From Streptosporangiaceae bacterium NEAU-GS5 (GTDB lineage: Bacteria; Actinomycetota; Actinomycetes; Streptosporangiales; Streptosporangiaceae), in assembly GCA_017592665.1 (NCBI GenBank), contig JAGFNW010000056.1, forward strand, positions 1-39,236: a stretch of DNA of 39,236 nt, read 5' to 3'. The position numbers were made by a program, and so were the translations under genes. Below the pieces are notes generated by a model. The model was not told the origin of the DNA, did no database searches, and saw only the letters and a list, made by a program, of their open reading frames with translations. The first letter of the stretch is position 1; each line of letters opens with the position of its first letter. Of the stretch, positions 1 through 9,034 are shown in pieces.

Positions 1-117
1 CCCGCAGGCGTGGCCGTCCGCGTCCTGCAGCGCATCCTCGCACTCACCGCAGCGATCTGGCACAACGACCAGACTGGCCAGCCCGTCATGCGCGCACTGA
101 CCGCCTATGACCACTGA
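1..117 (+). CDS. C-terminal end of an IS982-like transposase (partial, cut by window edge)
   Basis: The frame beginning at base 1 is open for 38 residues and stops at TGA 115-117. The tail contains RILALTAAIWHND and ends ALTAYDH. That wording is typical of the C-termini of IS982-family transposases in actinomycetes, where the DDE nuclease domain ends with an 'AIWHN...G.P..RSL.AYDH' segment. Only the tail is visible, so the catalytic residues cannot be checked and the copy could be intact or a remnant. I could not identify a terminal inverted repeat in the 17 bases before the next gene. The family call rests on recognition of this short motif alone. Confidence 0.65.
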   Translation, partial: PAGVAVRVLQRILALTAAIWHNDQTGQPVMRALTAYDH

Positions 118-134
118 CCCTTGGAATTGATCAT

Positions 135-863
135 CTAGTGCTTCTTCTTGCGCACCTTCACGAAGACCTCATGGGTCTGCGAGTAGGCGAGGAAATCCTC
201 GGGGCCCGGGCCGGACGCGGAGACGTACGCCGAGTATCGGCCGCTGACGTCGACGGCGACGCGGCCGGAGAACCTGCCGTTCGCGTCGGTGGGGAGCGTG
301 GCCACGTAGGTGGGCTCATCCGCGCCGTCGCCCTTGTCGACCTGGATGTTCACGGTCGAATTGGCCAGCGGCCCCCACTGGCCCCTGCTGGTGGCGCGAA
401 CGCGGCCGGAGAACAGCACCTGACCTCCCTTGCGCACCACCCGTGGCTGGACGTGGAAGCTCACGAATCGGGTGACCCGGTAAACGCTCGAGACCCCGAT
501 GTACTTCTTGGTCGCCCCGCCGTCCGCGGTGGCGGTCGCCTCGAACCACCAGGGGCCGACCTGGTCGGCCGGCCCGAATGTGCCGCGGAAGGTCCAGATG
601 TCGCCGTCGTGGGTGCCCGTGAAATCCTTCGTCGGCGTTGCCGAGTTCCCCGGATGCACCAGGAGCGTGACGGTCGGCGCGTTGCTCTCGACGGTGACCG
701 TGACGGGGATGGAGTGGGTGCCGACCGTGAGGGGGGACTTCTCGATGGACTGGACGATCACGGTCGGCTCGGCCTTCGTGGCCGCCACGGCGGCGCCACT
801 CGCAAGTGGCAGCGCGGCGGCCGCCACACCCGCCAGGACCCCGGTGGCGATGCGTGCTATCAA
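135..863 (-). CDS. Secreted protein with Ig-like beta domains, function unknown
   Basis: About 242 residues. The N-terminus is a signal peptide (basic Arg, then an Ala/Leu/Val-rich stretch ending AVAATKAEP). The mature part alternates hydrophobic and polar residues as in beta sandwiches. The first domain covers roughly residues 30-125. The second begins near 'FVSFHVQPRVVRKGGQVLFSGRV' and resembles the bacterial extracellular Ig-like modules used as adhesive or wall-associated repeats. The C-terminus is basic (VRKKKH). No catalytic motif is visible. Start choice: a GGAGGAG ribosome site lies 9 nt before the TTG at 863. An in-frame TTG at 872 directly abuts that site and is less likely. The gene lies 88 bases after the WD40 stop, outside the overlapping cluster, so its link to that system is uncertain. 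Confidence 0.75.
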   Translation of the reverse strand: MIARIATGVLAGVAAAALPLASGAAVAATKAEPTVIVQSIEKSPLTVGTHSIPVTVTVESNAPTVTLLVHPGNSATPTKDFTGTHDGDIWTFRGTFGPADQVGPWWFEATATADGGATKKYIGVSSVYRVTRFVSFHVQPRVVRKGGQVLFSGRVRATSRGQWGPLANSTVNIQVDKGDGADEPTYVATLPTDANGRFSGRVAVDVSGRYSAYVSASGPGPEDFLAYSQTHEVFVKVRKKKH

Positions 864-951
864 TTCGCTCAACTCCTCCGCGTGCAGAAGCGCCTGTACT
901 CGAGACGCGTGACACGAAGTTCCACCCGCCGTCCGCGTGGCATGTGCACGC

Positions 952-2745
952 CTAACGGAGCGTCCAGGAGCGCAGGCGTTCGTCGGAGCCGCCGCCTAGC
1001 AGGTAGGTGTGGCCACCGGCATAACCGAGGGCGATCGGCAGGCCGCGGCGACCGGAGGACAGCGGCGGGCCGATCTCGGTCGCGGTGGTGAGATCCCACA
1101 CGCGGATGGTCCGGTCGTACGAGCTGGTGACCGCTATCGGCCGGTCGCCGAGCGTGCCGTACACGATCTGGGTGACGGGGGACCTGTGCCCGCGCATCGG
1201 CGGGGTGAGGGGGCGCAGCGTGCGCGGATCCCACGCGCGGAGAGCCGTCCCCCGCGTGAGGAGCATGGCCGTGGCGCAGCGGAACCGTCCGGTGACGGGC
1301 AGCGGAGACAGATGGTCGGACATGCCGCGCACCGAGCGCGGGGGACGGCCGTTGGCCAGGTCCCAGACGCGGCTGACGGGCGCGACCTCGACGAGGGCGG
1401 GATGGCCGTCGAGCACGAACGCGCGATAGTGGCTCTCGCTGTAGTGGCTCCCGGTGTGGACGGTCCGGCCGATCGGGGCGCCGGTGCGGGCGTCGAGCAG
1501 GCGGACCCGTTCCCCCTTGAAGCTGACGCGAAGGACCACGGGCCGACTGCCGAGCAGGTCGAGGCGGTCGACTCTGGCGATCTCGCGGGCGGGGCCGGCG
1601 CCGGCGAGGGAGGGCAGCGCCCAGGCCTGCGACATCCGATTCCCCTGGGTGACGACCGTGGGGCGGCCGTCCGCATCGGCGATGACGGCTCCGAGTTTCG
1701 GATCGTCGTCGCCGCCGATGGCCGACCGGCGGCCGGTCGCCAGATCCCAGGTGATGATCCGGCCGTCCCAGCCCGTGGTGAGCGCGTAGCCGGGCCTGGT
1801 GACGATGCCGGTGATCTCGTCAGTGTGGCCGGTCGGCTCCGTCGCCGCGATCTGCCGTGCGGTGGTGAGGTCCCACAGGCGCACGACGTTGTCGCCGCCG
1901 CCGGTCAGCGCGACGGGCCTGCCGTCGAGCCGCCCCGTGTCGAGGGCCACCTGGGCGTACGGATAACGGGCCGGCCCACCGGGATCCCGGGGCGTGGGCG
2001 GGTTGCCGGTCAGCAGCGCCACCCGGGTGCGCCTCTGCGCGTCCCACACCGAGACGCTGCCGGCGGGTGGCTCCTGCCCGGCCGAGGAGCCTGCCCGGTT
2101 GTTGGGCGTGAGCAGGACCGTCCTGCCGCCGACCCGCGCCTGGCGCACCGTGGAGAAGTCGCCGTCGATGCCGGGCAGCTCCCGCCCGGTGACCAGATCC
2201 CAGAACTCGAGGGGGTCGGGACCGGGCTCGTTCTCGTCGCCTCCGTCGTCGTTGACGACGGCCGTGGGATGCCCGTCGAGGGTGATGACCTGCAGGGCGT
2301 TGACGCCGTTGTCCTCACCCAGATACATGCGCGGCCCGGCCGGCCGTCCGGTGGCGGCGTCGGTGAGGTGGAGCTCGTCGTCGGCGGTGACGCGTACGGC
2401 CCGGCCGTGGATCGAGACGACCGGCGACGCGCGTGCGGGGAGGGTCACGGGCCCTGGGTCTGGCAGCGGAGTGAGGCCGGGCAGGGACCAGACGAGAGTG
2501 CGGCCCTCTTGACCAGTGCTGACGGCCACCGGATGGCCGTCCACGGTGCCGAACGCCACCGAGGTGACGTTGGTGTGGCCCGGCTCGCCCAGGACGCGCG
2601 GTGCTGGAAAGGCCGAGGGGATCGGCGTCCGCGGATGTTCCTCGCACACGAACGACACCGGGGGCTGCGCGGCGCGCGTGAGAAACGTGAGCAGCAGCCC
2701 CGTCGCCGCGACGAGGGCGATGCGCACGGCCGCGGGATGTGTCAT
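952..2745 (-). CDS. WD40-repeat beta-propeller protein with N-terminal membrane/signal segment
   Basis: 597 residues. A hydrophobic helix at residues 8-24 (IALVAATGLLLTFLT), preceded by Arg8, predicts export or an N-in membrane anchor, so the propeller would sit outside the membrane. The rest carries WD40-type blades with recognisable GH...WD signatures: GHTNVTSVAFG / TLVWSLPG, GHTDEITGIV / IITWDLATG, and near the C-terminus GHRSPVTQIVYG / IRVWDLTTATEIG. Seven or more blades fit the length. WD40 propellers are protein-binding platforms and none of the visible motifs is enzymatic. The ATG overlaps the stop of the upstream zinc-peptidase gene (ATGA, 2742-2745), implying translational coupling. 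It is the last gene of the CHAT cluster and probably a recognition or scaffold subunit. Whether it is truly exported is an inference from one hydrophobic segment. Confidence 0.85.
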   Translation of the reverse strand: MTHPAAVRIALVAATGLLLTFLTRAAQPPVSFVCEEHPRTPIPSAFPAPRVLGEPGHTNVTSVAFGTVDGHPVAVSTGQEGRTLVWSLPGLTPLPDPGPVTLPARASPVVSIHGRAVRVTADDELHLTDAATGRPAGPRMYLGEDNGVNALQVITLDGHPTAVVNDDGGDENEPGPDPLEFWDLVTGRELPGIDGDFSTVRQARVGGRTVLLTPNNRAGSSAGQEPPAGSVSVWDAQRRTRVALLTGNPPTPRDPGGPARYPYAQVALDTGRLDGRPVALTGGGDNVVRLWDLTTARQIAATEPTGHTDEITGIVTRPGYALTTGWDGRIITWDLATGRRSAIGGDDDPKLGAVIADADGRPTVVTQGNRMSQAWALPSLAGAGPAREIARVDRLDLLGSRPVVLRVSFKGERVRLLDARTGAPIGRTVHTGSHYSESHYRAFVLDGHPALVEVAPVSRVWDLANGRPPRSVRGMSDHLSPLPVTGRFRCATAMLLTRGTALRAWDPRTLRPLTPPMRGHRSPVTQIVYGTLGDRPIAVTSSYDRTIRVWDLTTATEIGPPLSSGRRGLPIALGYAGGHTYLLGGGSDERLRSWTLR

Positions 2746-4034
2746 TCGGCGAGGAGCGAGAAGACGGCTTTGCCGGCGTCGCGGTCGCGGGTGGAGTGTG
2801 CGTCAGCGGCCTCGCGTGGGCCGGTGGCGGCGCGGACGCCGCTGGTGATGCGGGATCGGGCGGCGGCGAGGATCTTGTCGGCGACCGTGGTCGCCTCGTA
2901 GTCGAGGGGGTTGCGGGCGAAGGCGAGACCGGCGGCGGCGATGAGGGTGCGCACGTCGTCGGCGCCTTTGTAGACCCGCCCGCGCAGCAGGGCGGTCGCG
3001 ACCGCGTCGGCGTTGTCCCGGCGGTACCGAAAGTGCAGCACCTCGTCCAGCGCCACCCCGCCGAACTGCGGGTACGGCCCGCGGACGAAGGCCCTGGCGA
3101 CGGCGCCCGCATCGGCGCGCAGATCCGCGGCGTCCGTCTCGGCCCGTGCGGCCAGCGCGTCGGCGTCCGCGGGCAGGCCGGAGGCCCGGAGGGCTTCGGC
3201 GACGAGGTGGAGGCGGATGGCGGGCGGAGGATAGAGCTTCGACCCCGAAGCCGGGGTGGTGGCGATGAAGTCGGCGAGGGCGCCACCGAAGGCGGGTCCA
3301 CCGGCCAGGGCGCCGTAGACGTCGGCGAAGGCCTCGCCGAGCCGCCCCCGCCACGTCGCAAGCCGCTCACCCGGCACGGCCGAGGCCAGCAGCGTGCGCA
3401 AGGTCGGGGTCAGCTGGAAGTCGGTCTCCACGAGATGTCCCGTCTCGTGGGCGAGGACCAGGGCGTCCGGCAGGTGCCGCAGCTGGAACCACGGGATCCC
3501 TACGACGGGCACGGGCAGCCGGTCGACGACCTTCCGCAGTGTCCCTGAGGAGATCGCCCCGCCCAGCTCGCGCGCGTACGAGACGCCGCGCGGGATGGTG
3601 AACGGCGTGGTGGCCGGCCCGAGGAAGGTGAGCGGCGGCTCCTTCGGCACGGCGCCGGCGGCCCGGTCGCGAGCGGGCCGGTAGCACTCCCAGACGAACT
3701 CGTCGGCGACCGCGAGGTAGTCGGCGAAGGCGTCGACCATCCGCAGCGTCAGCTTCGCCCGGAAGAAGTCGAGCACCTCGTGGATGCGGATCAGCATCCG
3801 CTCGGTCCCGGTCCAGGTGGCCTCGACGTCGTCGGCCTCCAGCCGGGGGCCGAGTTCGGCGAGGGCCGCGTCCAGCGCCGTCACGATGGCGGCGACCTGC
3901 GTATGGTGCTTCTCCAACCGGCCGCCGGCCTGGCTCAGCTCGGTCCACGCCGCGAGCTCCGCGGTCAGCCCGCTCGCCTTCGCCCGCAGTTCGGCCCGTC
4001 TTCGTACGGCGTCGCCCGTCAACGCGGCTCCCAT
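2742..4034 (-). CDS. Gluzincin-like zinc metallopeptidase of the CHAT cluster
   Basis: 430 residues from ATG 4034, whose reading overlaps the upstream giant gene by 16 nt. The zinc-peptidase signature is VLAHETGHLVE (His196, Glu197, His200). It is followed about 34 residues later by GEAFADVYG (Glu234, Asp238), which matches the third-ligand ExxxD motif of gluzincins such as thermolysin-like enzymes. The first ~110 residues are helical and charged and include RLEKHHTQVAAIVTAL, perhaps an autoinhibitory or docking part. No signal peptide or membrane helix is visible, so it should act in the cytoplasm. Longer upstream in-frame Met codons lie inside the giant gene and were rejected. Possible roles are a second protease, an effector, or a zymogen cut by the CHAT protease. 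The motif is seen directly and the role is inferred. Confidence 0.85.
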   Translation of the reverse strand: MGAALTGDAVRRRAELRAKASGLTAELAAWTELSQAGGRLEKHHTQVAAIVTALDAALAELGPRLEADDVEATWTGTERMLIRIHEVLDFFRAKLTLRMVDAFADYLAVADEFVWECYRPARDRAAGAVPKEPPLTFLGPATTPFTIPRGVSYARELGGAISSGTLRKVVDRLPVPVVGIPWFQLRHLPDALVLAHETGHLVETDFQLTPTLRTLLASAVPGERLATWRGRLGEAFADVYGALAGGPAFGGALADFIATTPASGSKLYPPPAIRLHLVAEALRASGLPADADALAARAETDAADLRADAGAVARAFVRGPYPQFGGVALDEVLHFRYRRDNADAVATALLRGRVYKGADDVRTLIAAAGLAFARNPLDYEATTVADKILAAARSRITSGVRAATGPREAADAHSTRDRDAGKAVFSLLAE

Positions 4035-7000
4035 CGGGGCATGGCGTAGGCCGGCAGCGTCGAGAACAGGGCGATCGAGGCCATGCCCAGGTGGTCGGGC
4101 CCGCCCGTCCGCGACCGGAGGCGGTGGGCCAGCTCCGGGATCCACAGGCCGGTCTTGATCCCTTCCGCGATCCCGGTCAGCAGCGTGGAGCGGTCGTCCG
4201 GCAGGGTCAGCCCGGTCGCGAGAATCGTCACCGCCTTGCCCAGGCTCAGCGTCGCGTGTGCGTAGTGGTTGCGCAGCAGGAGTTGCTCGATCCGCTCGCC
4301 TTCCGTGGGCGGGGTGATGAGGTCGAGCACGATGAACGGCGCCGGCCCGCCGAATCGCTGGGCGAGCGCCACCAGGTCGAAGGTCTCCAGGCCGACGTTG
4401 TCGAAGAAGCTCAGGATCGGAGACCGGCCCGACCGTTCGATGGTGGCGCAGAGATGGATGGCGTCGACGGCTCTCACGTCCCAGTCGCCGGGGTAACGCA
4501 TGTCGCCGACGGTGATGCGCACGCCCGCCGTGTCGTATGTCGCGGCGACGTCGTTCTGACTGCCTGTCGTGCCGCGGCCGAGTTTGATCGAGGCGGTACG
4601 GCCCGGCTGGAGCACCAGGACGTGGGGTGGCCGCCCCCCGCGGGCCGCGGTGCGCAGCGATCGCCAGGCGTTCTGCCGCGTCAACACACGGCGATCGCGA
4701 AGGTCGCGCTCCACCGCCGCGCTGTCCTCGGCGGCCATCCCGGCGCCGGCGGCCACCTCCAGCAGACCCCGGGCTGCGGTGTCCTCGATCCGCCGGGCCT
4801 CCTCCTCCGGCGGCCGGCGATACAGGCAGCGCAGATCGGCGTTCGCGGGCCGAAGACGCTGCTCGGCGAGCTCCCACGGCACGGCCGCGAGCTGCGGGTC
4901 ATCCAGCATGAGGCCGACGTCGACGGGGCCGTTCGCGTCCGGCAGGGCGGCCAGCCGCTCCGTGACTCGATCGAAGATCTGTCGCGCGGCGTCGGAACCC
5001 CACTGGAGCGGCGTGCGCAGCGAGTTGATCAGGACGGCGCCGTAGCTCCCGGGGCGCGAACCGGCCGGTGGAATCCAGCCGGGAAGGGGGATTCGCCGTC
5101 CCGACCGTTCGTCGCCGACCTGGATCTCCTCTTCGATCAGCGCCTTGCCCGAGTAGGCCAGGCGCACACCGATCTCGCGGATGCGCGGCGGGTCCGTGGA
5201 CGCCGGCTCGGATCTCTCCCGCAAGGCGCCGATGGACTCCTCTTGAGCGGACACCGGGGGAACGGGACGGGCACGAGGCTCGGGTGCGCGGGTGGCGCGG
5301 CCCAGTTCGAGGATCTCGTCCGGGCTGCGGCCGAGCTCCTGCAGGACGCGCACGCCGGCGAGATCGTGGAGGGCCGCCTCAGCCGCGTCGTTCCGCATCC
5401 GCGCCAGGCGGCTCTGTACGGCACGCAGTTCGGCGCCGCACAGGACCAGGGGAGACCCGGCCTGGTCGAGCGTGATCCTGGCCTGCTCCAGTCGCTGCTC
5501 CGAGACGTCGCGAGGGTCGACGCCGAGCCGGCGACGGGTCAGCCGGACGAGATAGGTGGCGCACAACAGATGCCGATCGCGATAGGTCGAAAGGAGCGCG
5601 GCGGGCGGCTCCGGCTCGCCAGGATGCGGCGGGCCGATCCGGTCGGCGGCCTCGACCCAGTCGAGCCAGCTCAGCGGGTCGCGCTCGGCAAGCGTGCGGG
5701 CGCCGGCCTGGGCGAGCCACACGGCGTCCCCGCGTCCGGCGACGCGGGCGACCTCCGCCGCGGCCAGGTCGAGGTAGGCGCGGTCGGTGGGCAGATATTG
5801 GCGGGGGCCGGCCTGGTCGCGTTCGGCGAGCCAGGGGTCGAGCACCTCGTCCGTCAGCGCCCCGCGCGCATAGGTCATCTCGGCCGGGAAAGGCGCGCAG
5901 TGCCGCAGGTCCCGGAGCAGCGCGAGGCGTTCTCCTGTCCCTGACAACTGGCGCAGGCCCGCGATCAGCACCTGGACGTGTGAGGCCCGAGCGTCGCGGC
6001 GCAGGCTCGCGAGCGCGGCGCGTACCGCCAGCACGGGATCGCCCTGCGCCACCGCGGCGTCCACGAAGGCCCCGATGTCGAGGGATACGTCGCGGGCGAG
6101 GTCGTTCTCCGACCGGAGCAGGTCGAGGTCCCAATAGGCCGGTGCGTCCGCGTCCAGCACGTACGAAGCGGCCTCGGTGAACGCCTGCCGGGCCAGGCGG
6201 AGGTCGCCGGTGACCCGCAGGTGGATTCGCACGGACTCCAAAGCGAGCGCCGCCCGATCGTCCTCCAGGGTGGCCCGCCGCCGGGCGGACGCGAGGGTGC
6301 CCAGGGCGTCGTCGTGCTCGTAGAGGTCACGAAGGGCGGCGGCGATCCGGAGGGACATCGCGGGCGGATTCGCGCGGCCAACGAGCAACTGCACGGCGGC
6401 CAGCGGCCGGCGCAGGGCGCGGAGCGCGTCGGCGGCGATCAGGGCCGCCTCGTCCGGCAAAGAGCGGGCGTCGACGGCGTCGACGGCGTCGAGGGCATGC
6501 AGGGCCGCTTCGGGGCGGCCTTCGCGGAGCAGCACCCTGGCCAGGCCGGCGCGGTCGCCGGCCTCTTCGGACCAGCGAGCGGCCAGGTCCAGATCCCCGG
6601 CCTTCATGTACGACCGGCTGAGCGCGGACGCTGCGGCCGTGATCTGCTCCTGGTCGTCGGCCGTCACCGCCTGGCTGTACGCCTCGGCGAGCGTCGCCGG
6701 GTCTTCGGACGTCAGACGCACCAGGAAGATCTCCGCCTCGGCCTCCGGGGTGATTCCGGCGTCCTCGGCCTCCATGATCTCCATGAGGGCGTCGTCGGAA
6801 CGGCCGCGCCGGTAGTGGATGGCCGCGGCGAGCGCGTGGTGCAGCGAGGACGCCGGCACGCCGCCCGCGACCAGCAGGGTCGCGCTCGCCAGACAGCCTT
6901 CCGCCTCGTTCCATGACGCGCCCGCCGCGCCCGCCTCCGGCTGCCGTCTCGCCCGGTTGACGGCCACCCGCGCGAGTTCGACGTTGGCCTCGTACCATGC

Positions 7001-9034
7001 CTGACGGTCGATCACCCCGGCCAGCGGCTCGTCCGACGGGCCCTTGTAGTCGGCCGACAGCAGGTCGGCGGCCAGCTCGCCGGCCCAATCCGGATGGCCC
7101 GACGACCAGGCGCCTGCCACGCGCTCGCGCCAGAACTCGATCGCCGCCGGCCCCCGCACGTGGAACAGGTGATAGACGGCCTCGCGCGTCCACTGCGACC
7201 AGAGCGCGGGCTCGGCGTCGGCCCGTCCCAGGAAATAGGCGTGCGCCGCCTCGTGCAGGCGCTCGTACACCTCGTGCCCGCGCAGGAACTCGCGGACCGG
7301 GCCGCGGAGGCTCTCGTGGAAGGTCACCGCGTCCGGCCCGGCGGGCGACACCCAGGAGGTGGCGCTCGCGTAGCGGATCAGGTCGTCCCAGAGCGAGCTG
7401 AGGTCGGACGCCTCCACCGGCCGCGGAGCCGGCAGGAAGATCTCCATACGGTCAGGCGGCCGGCCGTCGAGGGACGGGTCGTCATAGGCGGTGTCACCGG
7501 CCGTGGCCCGCCGCAGCTCGGGCCGCAGGACCTGGCCGACGAAGTCGAGGTCGAGCCGTCGCGGCACCACGCCGTAACGCAGCAGCCAGCGCAGCCGGTC
7601 GTCGGGGATGCGTTCGAGGATGCGGTCCAGGCAGTACAGCAGCGCCGGGTCGCGGGCCTGCGCCACCTCCTCGGCCGTGACCGCCGGGTTGGCCGCCGCG
7701 AGGTCGCCGAACAGCGCGAGGCTGAACGGCAGGCCGCCCGACTGCCGGGTCATCACCTCGACCAGGTCTTCGCGTACGCCACGGCGTTCCACCAGATAGC
7801 GGCGCGCCTCCTCGGCCGTGAACACCGGCACGAGGATCGAGATCGCGTCGGGGAAGCGCTCGGCGAACCTGGTCCGCTGGTCGTCGCGGAGGTCGTAACG
7901 CCCCGACAGGACCAGCCGTATGGACGGCGCGGCGTCGTGGAGACGGCGCAGCAGGTCGGAGATGGCGGCCGGATCGGCGACCGGCCGCAGCAGCATCTCC
8001 TCGAGCGTGTCGAAGACCACGACGACCAGGCCGGACAGGTCGCCGAGGATGCCGAGGAAGCGGCGCACGACCTCCTCCCCGTCGGCGGTCGCGGACGCGA
8101 TCTCGCCGAGCAGGGCGGTGTCGGGGCTCGCGGTGCGCCGCAACGCCCGCCGATAGCGGTCGTGGTCGCGTAACAGCTCCTGGAAGGGCGCGCCCGGCAT
8201 CTGCGGGTTGAGCTGCCCGGCCACCTCCAGGAGCAGCAGCCACGGATAGCGGACCGCGTTCACCGGGTCGATCGCGTCCATGTCGATCTTCGCGCACGGG
8301 ACGAGCCGCTCCGCGGTCAGGCAGTGCCGCGCGATGAACCAGCGCAGCTGCATGGTCTTGCCCATGCCGCCGGGCGCGTGCAACTGCACGACGCGTGAGG
8401 TCCCCGAGGTCAGGGACGCCAGCGCGCGCTCGATGTCGCGGCGGCCGATGTAGCGGCCGCTCTGCCGATATTCGGCGGCCCACATTCCACGCGCGGACAG
8501 CCGGGCCTGCCGTTCCTCGCGGAGCGCGGCCAGCTCGACGGGGACGAGGTGGGCCAGCTCGGGCGAGATGAGCACGTCGATCAGGTCCTGGCAGCGGACC
8601 AGGTCGAAGGCGGCGTCGGCGTCGCGGTACAGCTCGATGAACCGGCCCGCGGCCTGCGCGGGCGCGAACAGGATGAGCTGGCGCAGCTCCTCCAGGTCGT
8701 CGCCGACCGAGACGGCCAGCCGCCCGGCCAGCCGCGCGAGGGCCGCCGGGATGACCGTGGCGCCCGGCGTCAGATCCTCGTCCACCCACCAGCGCTCCCA
8801 GGCGCAGCGGCGCAGGGAGGGGTCGATCCGGTAGCTCTCGGTCGCGCTCGTCAACGGCTCGACCCACCCGTCGGCGACGAGCTCGGTCAGCTCCTGGCCG
8901 CCGTCGCCGCGGAGCACGCTCTCATACAGCCCCGGCTCGAACCGCCGCACGGCCGCGCACCGCTGCAGCGTCGCGCGCTCGGCGTCCGACAGCTGTCCGA
9001 AGAGCGTGGCCGCGAGATCGAGCGCGCCGGCCAT
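4019..9034 (-). CDS. Giant STAND-type ATPase with helical repeats and a C-terminal CHAT-like domain lacking the catalytic dyad
   Basis: 1671 residues. Start: ATG 9034 shares its A with the upstream stop (TGATG). An N-terminal extension to 9130 would lie inside the upstream gene. Residues 1-190 form an alpha-helical or winged-helix-like region. A P-loop NTPase follows: HAPGGMGKT (Walker A, Lys226, Thr227), LVVVVFDTLEE (Walker B, Asp342) and RLVLSGRYDL (sensor). Residues ~600-1250 are Ala/Leu/Arg-rich helical repeats of TPR type. The last ~300 residues follow a CHAT layout: AAVPWELAEQ (~1383), AIHLCATIERS (~1525) and FIVLDLITPP (~1567). The usual HG and NAC catalytic positions are Thr (~1531) and Ile (~1573), so this copy looks inactive. 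The CHAT assignment is by pattern and needs a profile or structure check. It probably acts as sensor and scaffold for its neighbours. Confidence 0.85.
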   Translation of the reverse strand: MAGALDLAATLFGQLSDAERATLQRCAAVRRFEPGLYESVLRGDGGQELTELVADGWVEPLTSATESYRIDPSLRRCAWERWWVDEDLTPGATVIPAALARLAGRLAVSVGDDLEELRQLILFAPAQAAGRFIELYRDADAAFDLVRCQDLIDVLISPELAHLVPVELAALREERQARLSARGMWAAEYRQSGRYIGRRDIERALASLTSGTSRVVQLHAPGGMGKTMQLRWFIARHCLTAERLVPCAKIDMDAIDPVNAVRYPWLLLLEVAGQLNPQMPGAPFQELLRDHDRYRRALRRTASPDTALLGEIASATADGEEVVRRFLGILGDLSGLVVVVFDTLEEMLLRPVADPAAISDLLRRLHDAAPSIRLVLSGRYDLRDDQRTRFAERFPDAISILVPVFTAEEARRYLVERRGVREDLVEVMTRQSGGLPFSLALFGDLAAANPAVTAEEVAQARDPALLYCLDRILERIPDDRLRWLLRYGVVPRRLDLDFVGQVLRPELRRATAGDTAYDDPSLDGRPPDRMEIFLPAPRPVEASDLSSLWDDLIRYASATSWVSPAGPDAVTFHESLRGPVREFLRGHEVYERLHEAAHAYFLGRADAEPALWSQWTREAVYHLFHVRGPAAIEFWRERVAGAWSSGHPDWAGELAADLLSADYKGPSDEPLAGVIDRQAWYEANVELARVAVNRARRQPEAGAAGASWNEAEGCLASATLLVAGGVPASSLHHALAAAIHYRRGRSDDALMEIMEAEDAGITPEAEAEIFLVRLTSEDPATLAEAYSQAVTADDQEQITAAASALSRSYMKAGDLDLAARWSEEAGDRAGLARVLLREGRPEAALHALDAVDAVDARSLPDEAALIAADALRALRRPLAAVQLLVGRANPPAMSLRIAAALRDLYEHDDALGTLASARRRATLEDDRAALALESVRIHLRVTGDLRLARQAFTEAASYVLDADAPAYWDLDLLRSENDLARDVSLDIGAFVDAAVAQGDPVLAVRAALASLRRDARASHVQVLIAGLRQLSGTGERLALLRDLRHCAPFPAEMTYARGALTDEVLDPWLAERDQAGPRQYLPTDRAYLDLAAAEVARVAGRGDAVWLAQAGARTLAERDPLSWLDWVEAADRIGPPHPGEPEPPAALLSTYRDRHLLCATYLVRLTRRRLGVDPRDVSEQRLEQARITLDQAGSPLVLCGAELRAVQSRLARMRNDAAEAALHDLAGVRVLQELGRSPDEILELGRATRAPEPRARPVPPVSAQEESIGALRERSEPASTDPPRIREIGVRLAYSGKALIEEEIQVGDERSGRRIPLPGWIPPAGSRPGSYGAVLINSLRTPLQWGSDAARQIFDRVTERLAALPDANGPVDVGLMLDDPQLAAVPWELAEQRLRPANADLRCLYRRPPEEEARRIEDTAARGLLEVAAGAGMAAEDSAAVERDLRDRRVLTRQNAWRSLRTAARGGRPPHVLVLQPGRTASIKLGRGTTGSQNDVAATYDTAGVRITVGDMRYPGDWDVRAVDAIHLCATIERSGRSPILSFFDNVGLETFDLVALAQRFGGPAPFIVLDLITPPTEGERIEQLLLRNHYAHATLSLGKAVTILATGLTLPDDRSTLLTGIAEGIKTGLWIPELAHRLRSRTGGPDHLGMASIALFSTLPAYAMPRWEPR

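Noticed and set aside
1009-2901. 630-codon plus-strand frame
   Set aside because: Antisense to the WD40 gene; Gly/Arg/Asp-rich with no recognisable domain.
4035-4877. N-terminal extension of the zinc-peptidase frame
   Set aside because: It lies entirely within the giant gene in another frame and is Arg/Gly/Asp-rich shadow sequence.
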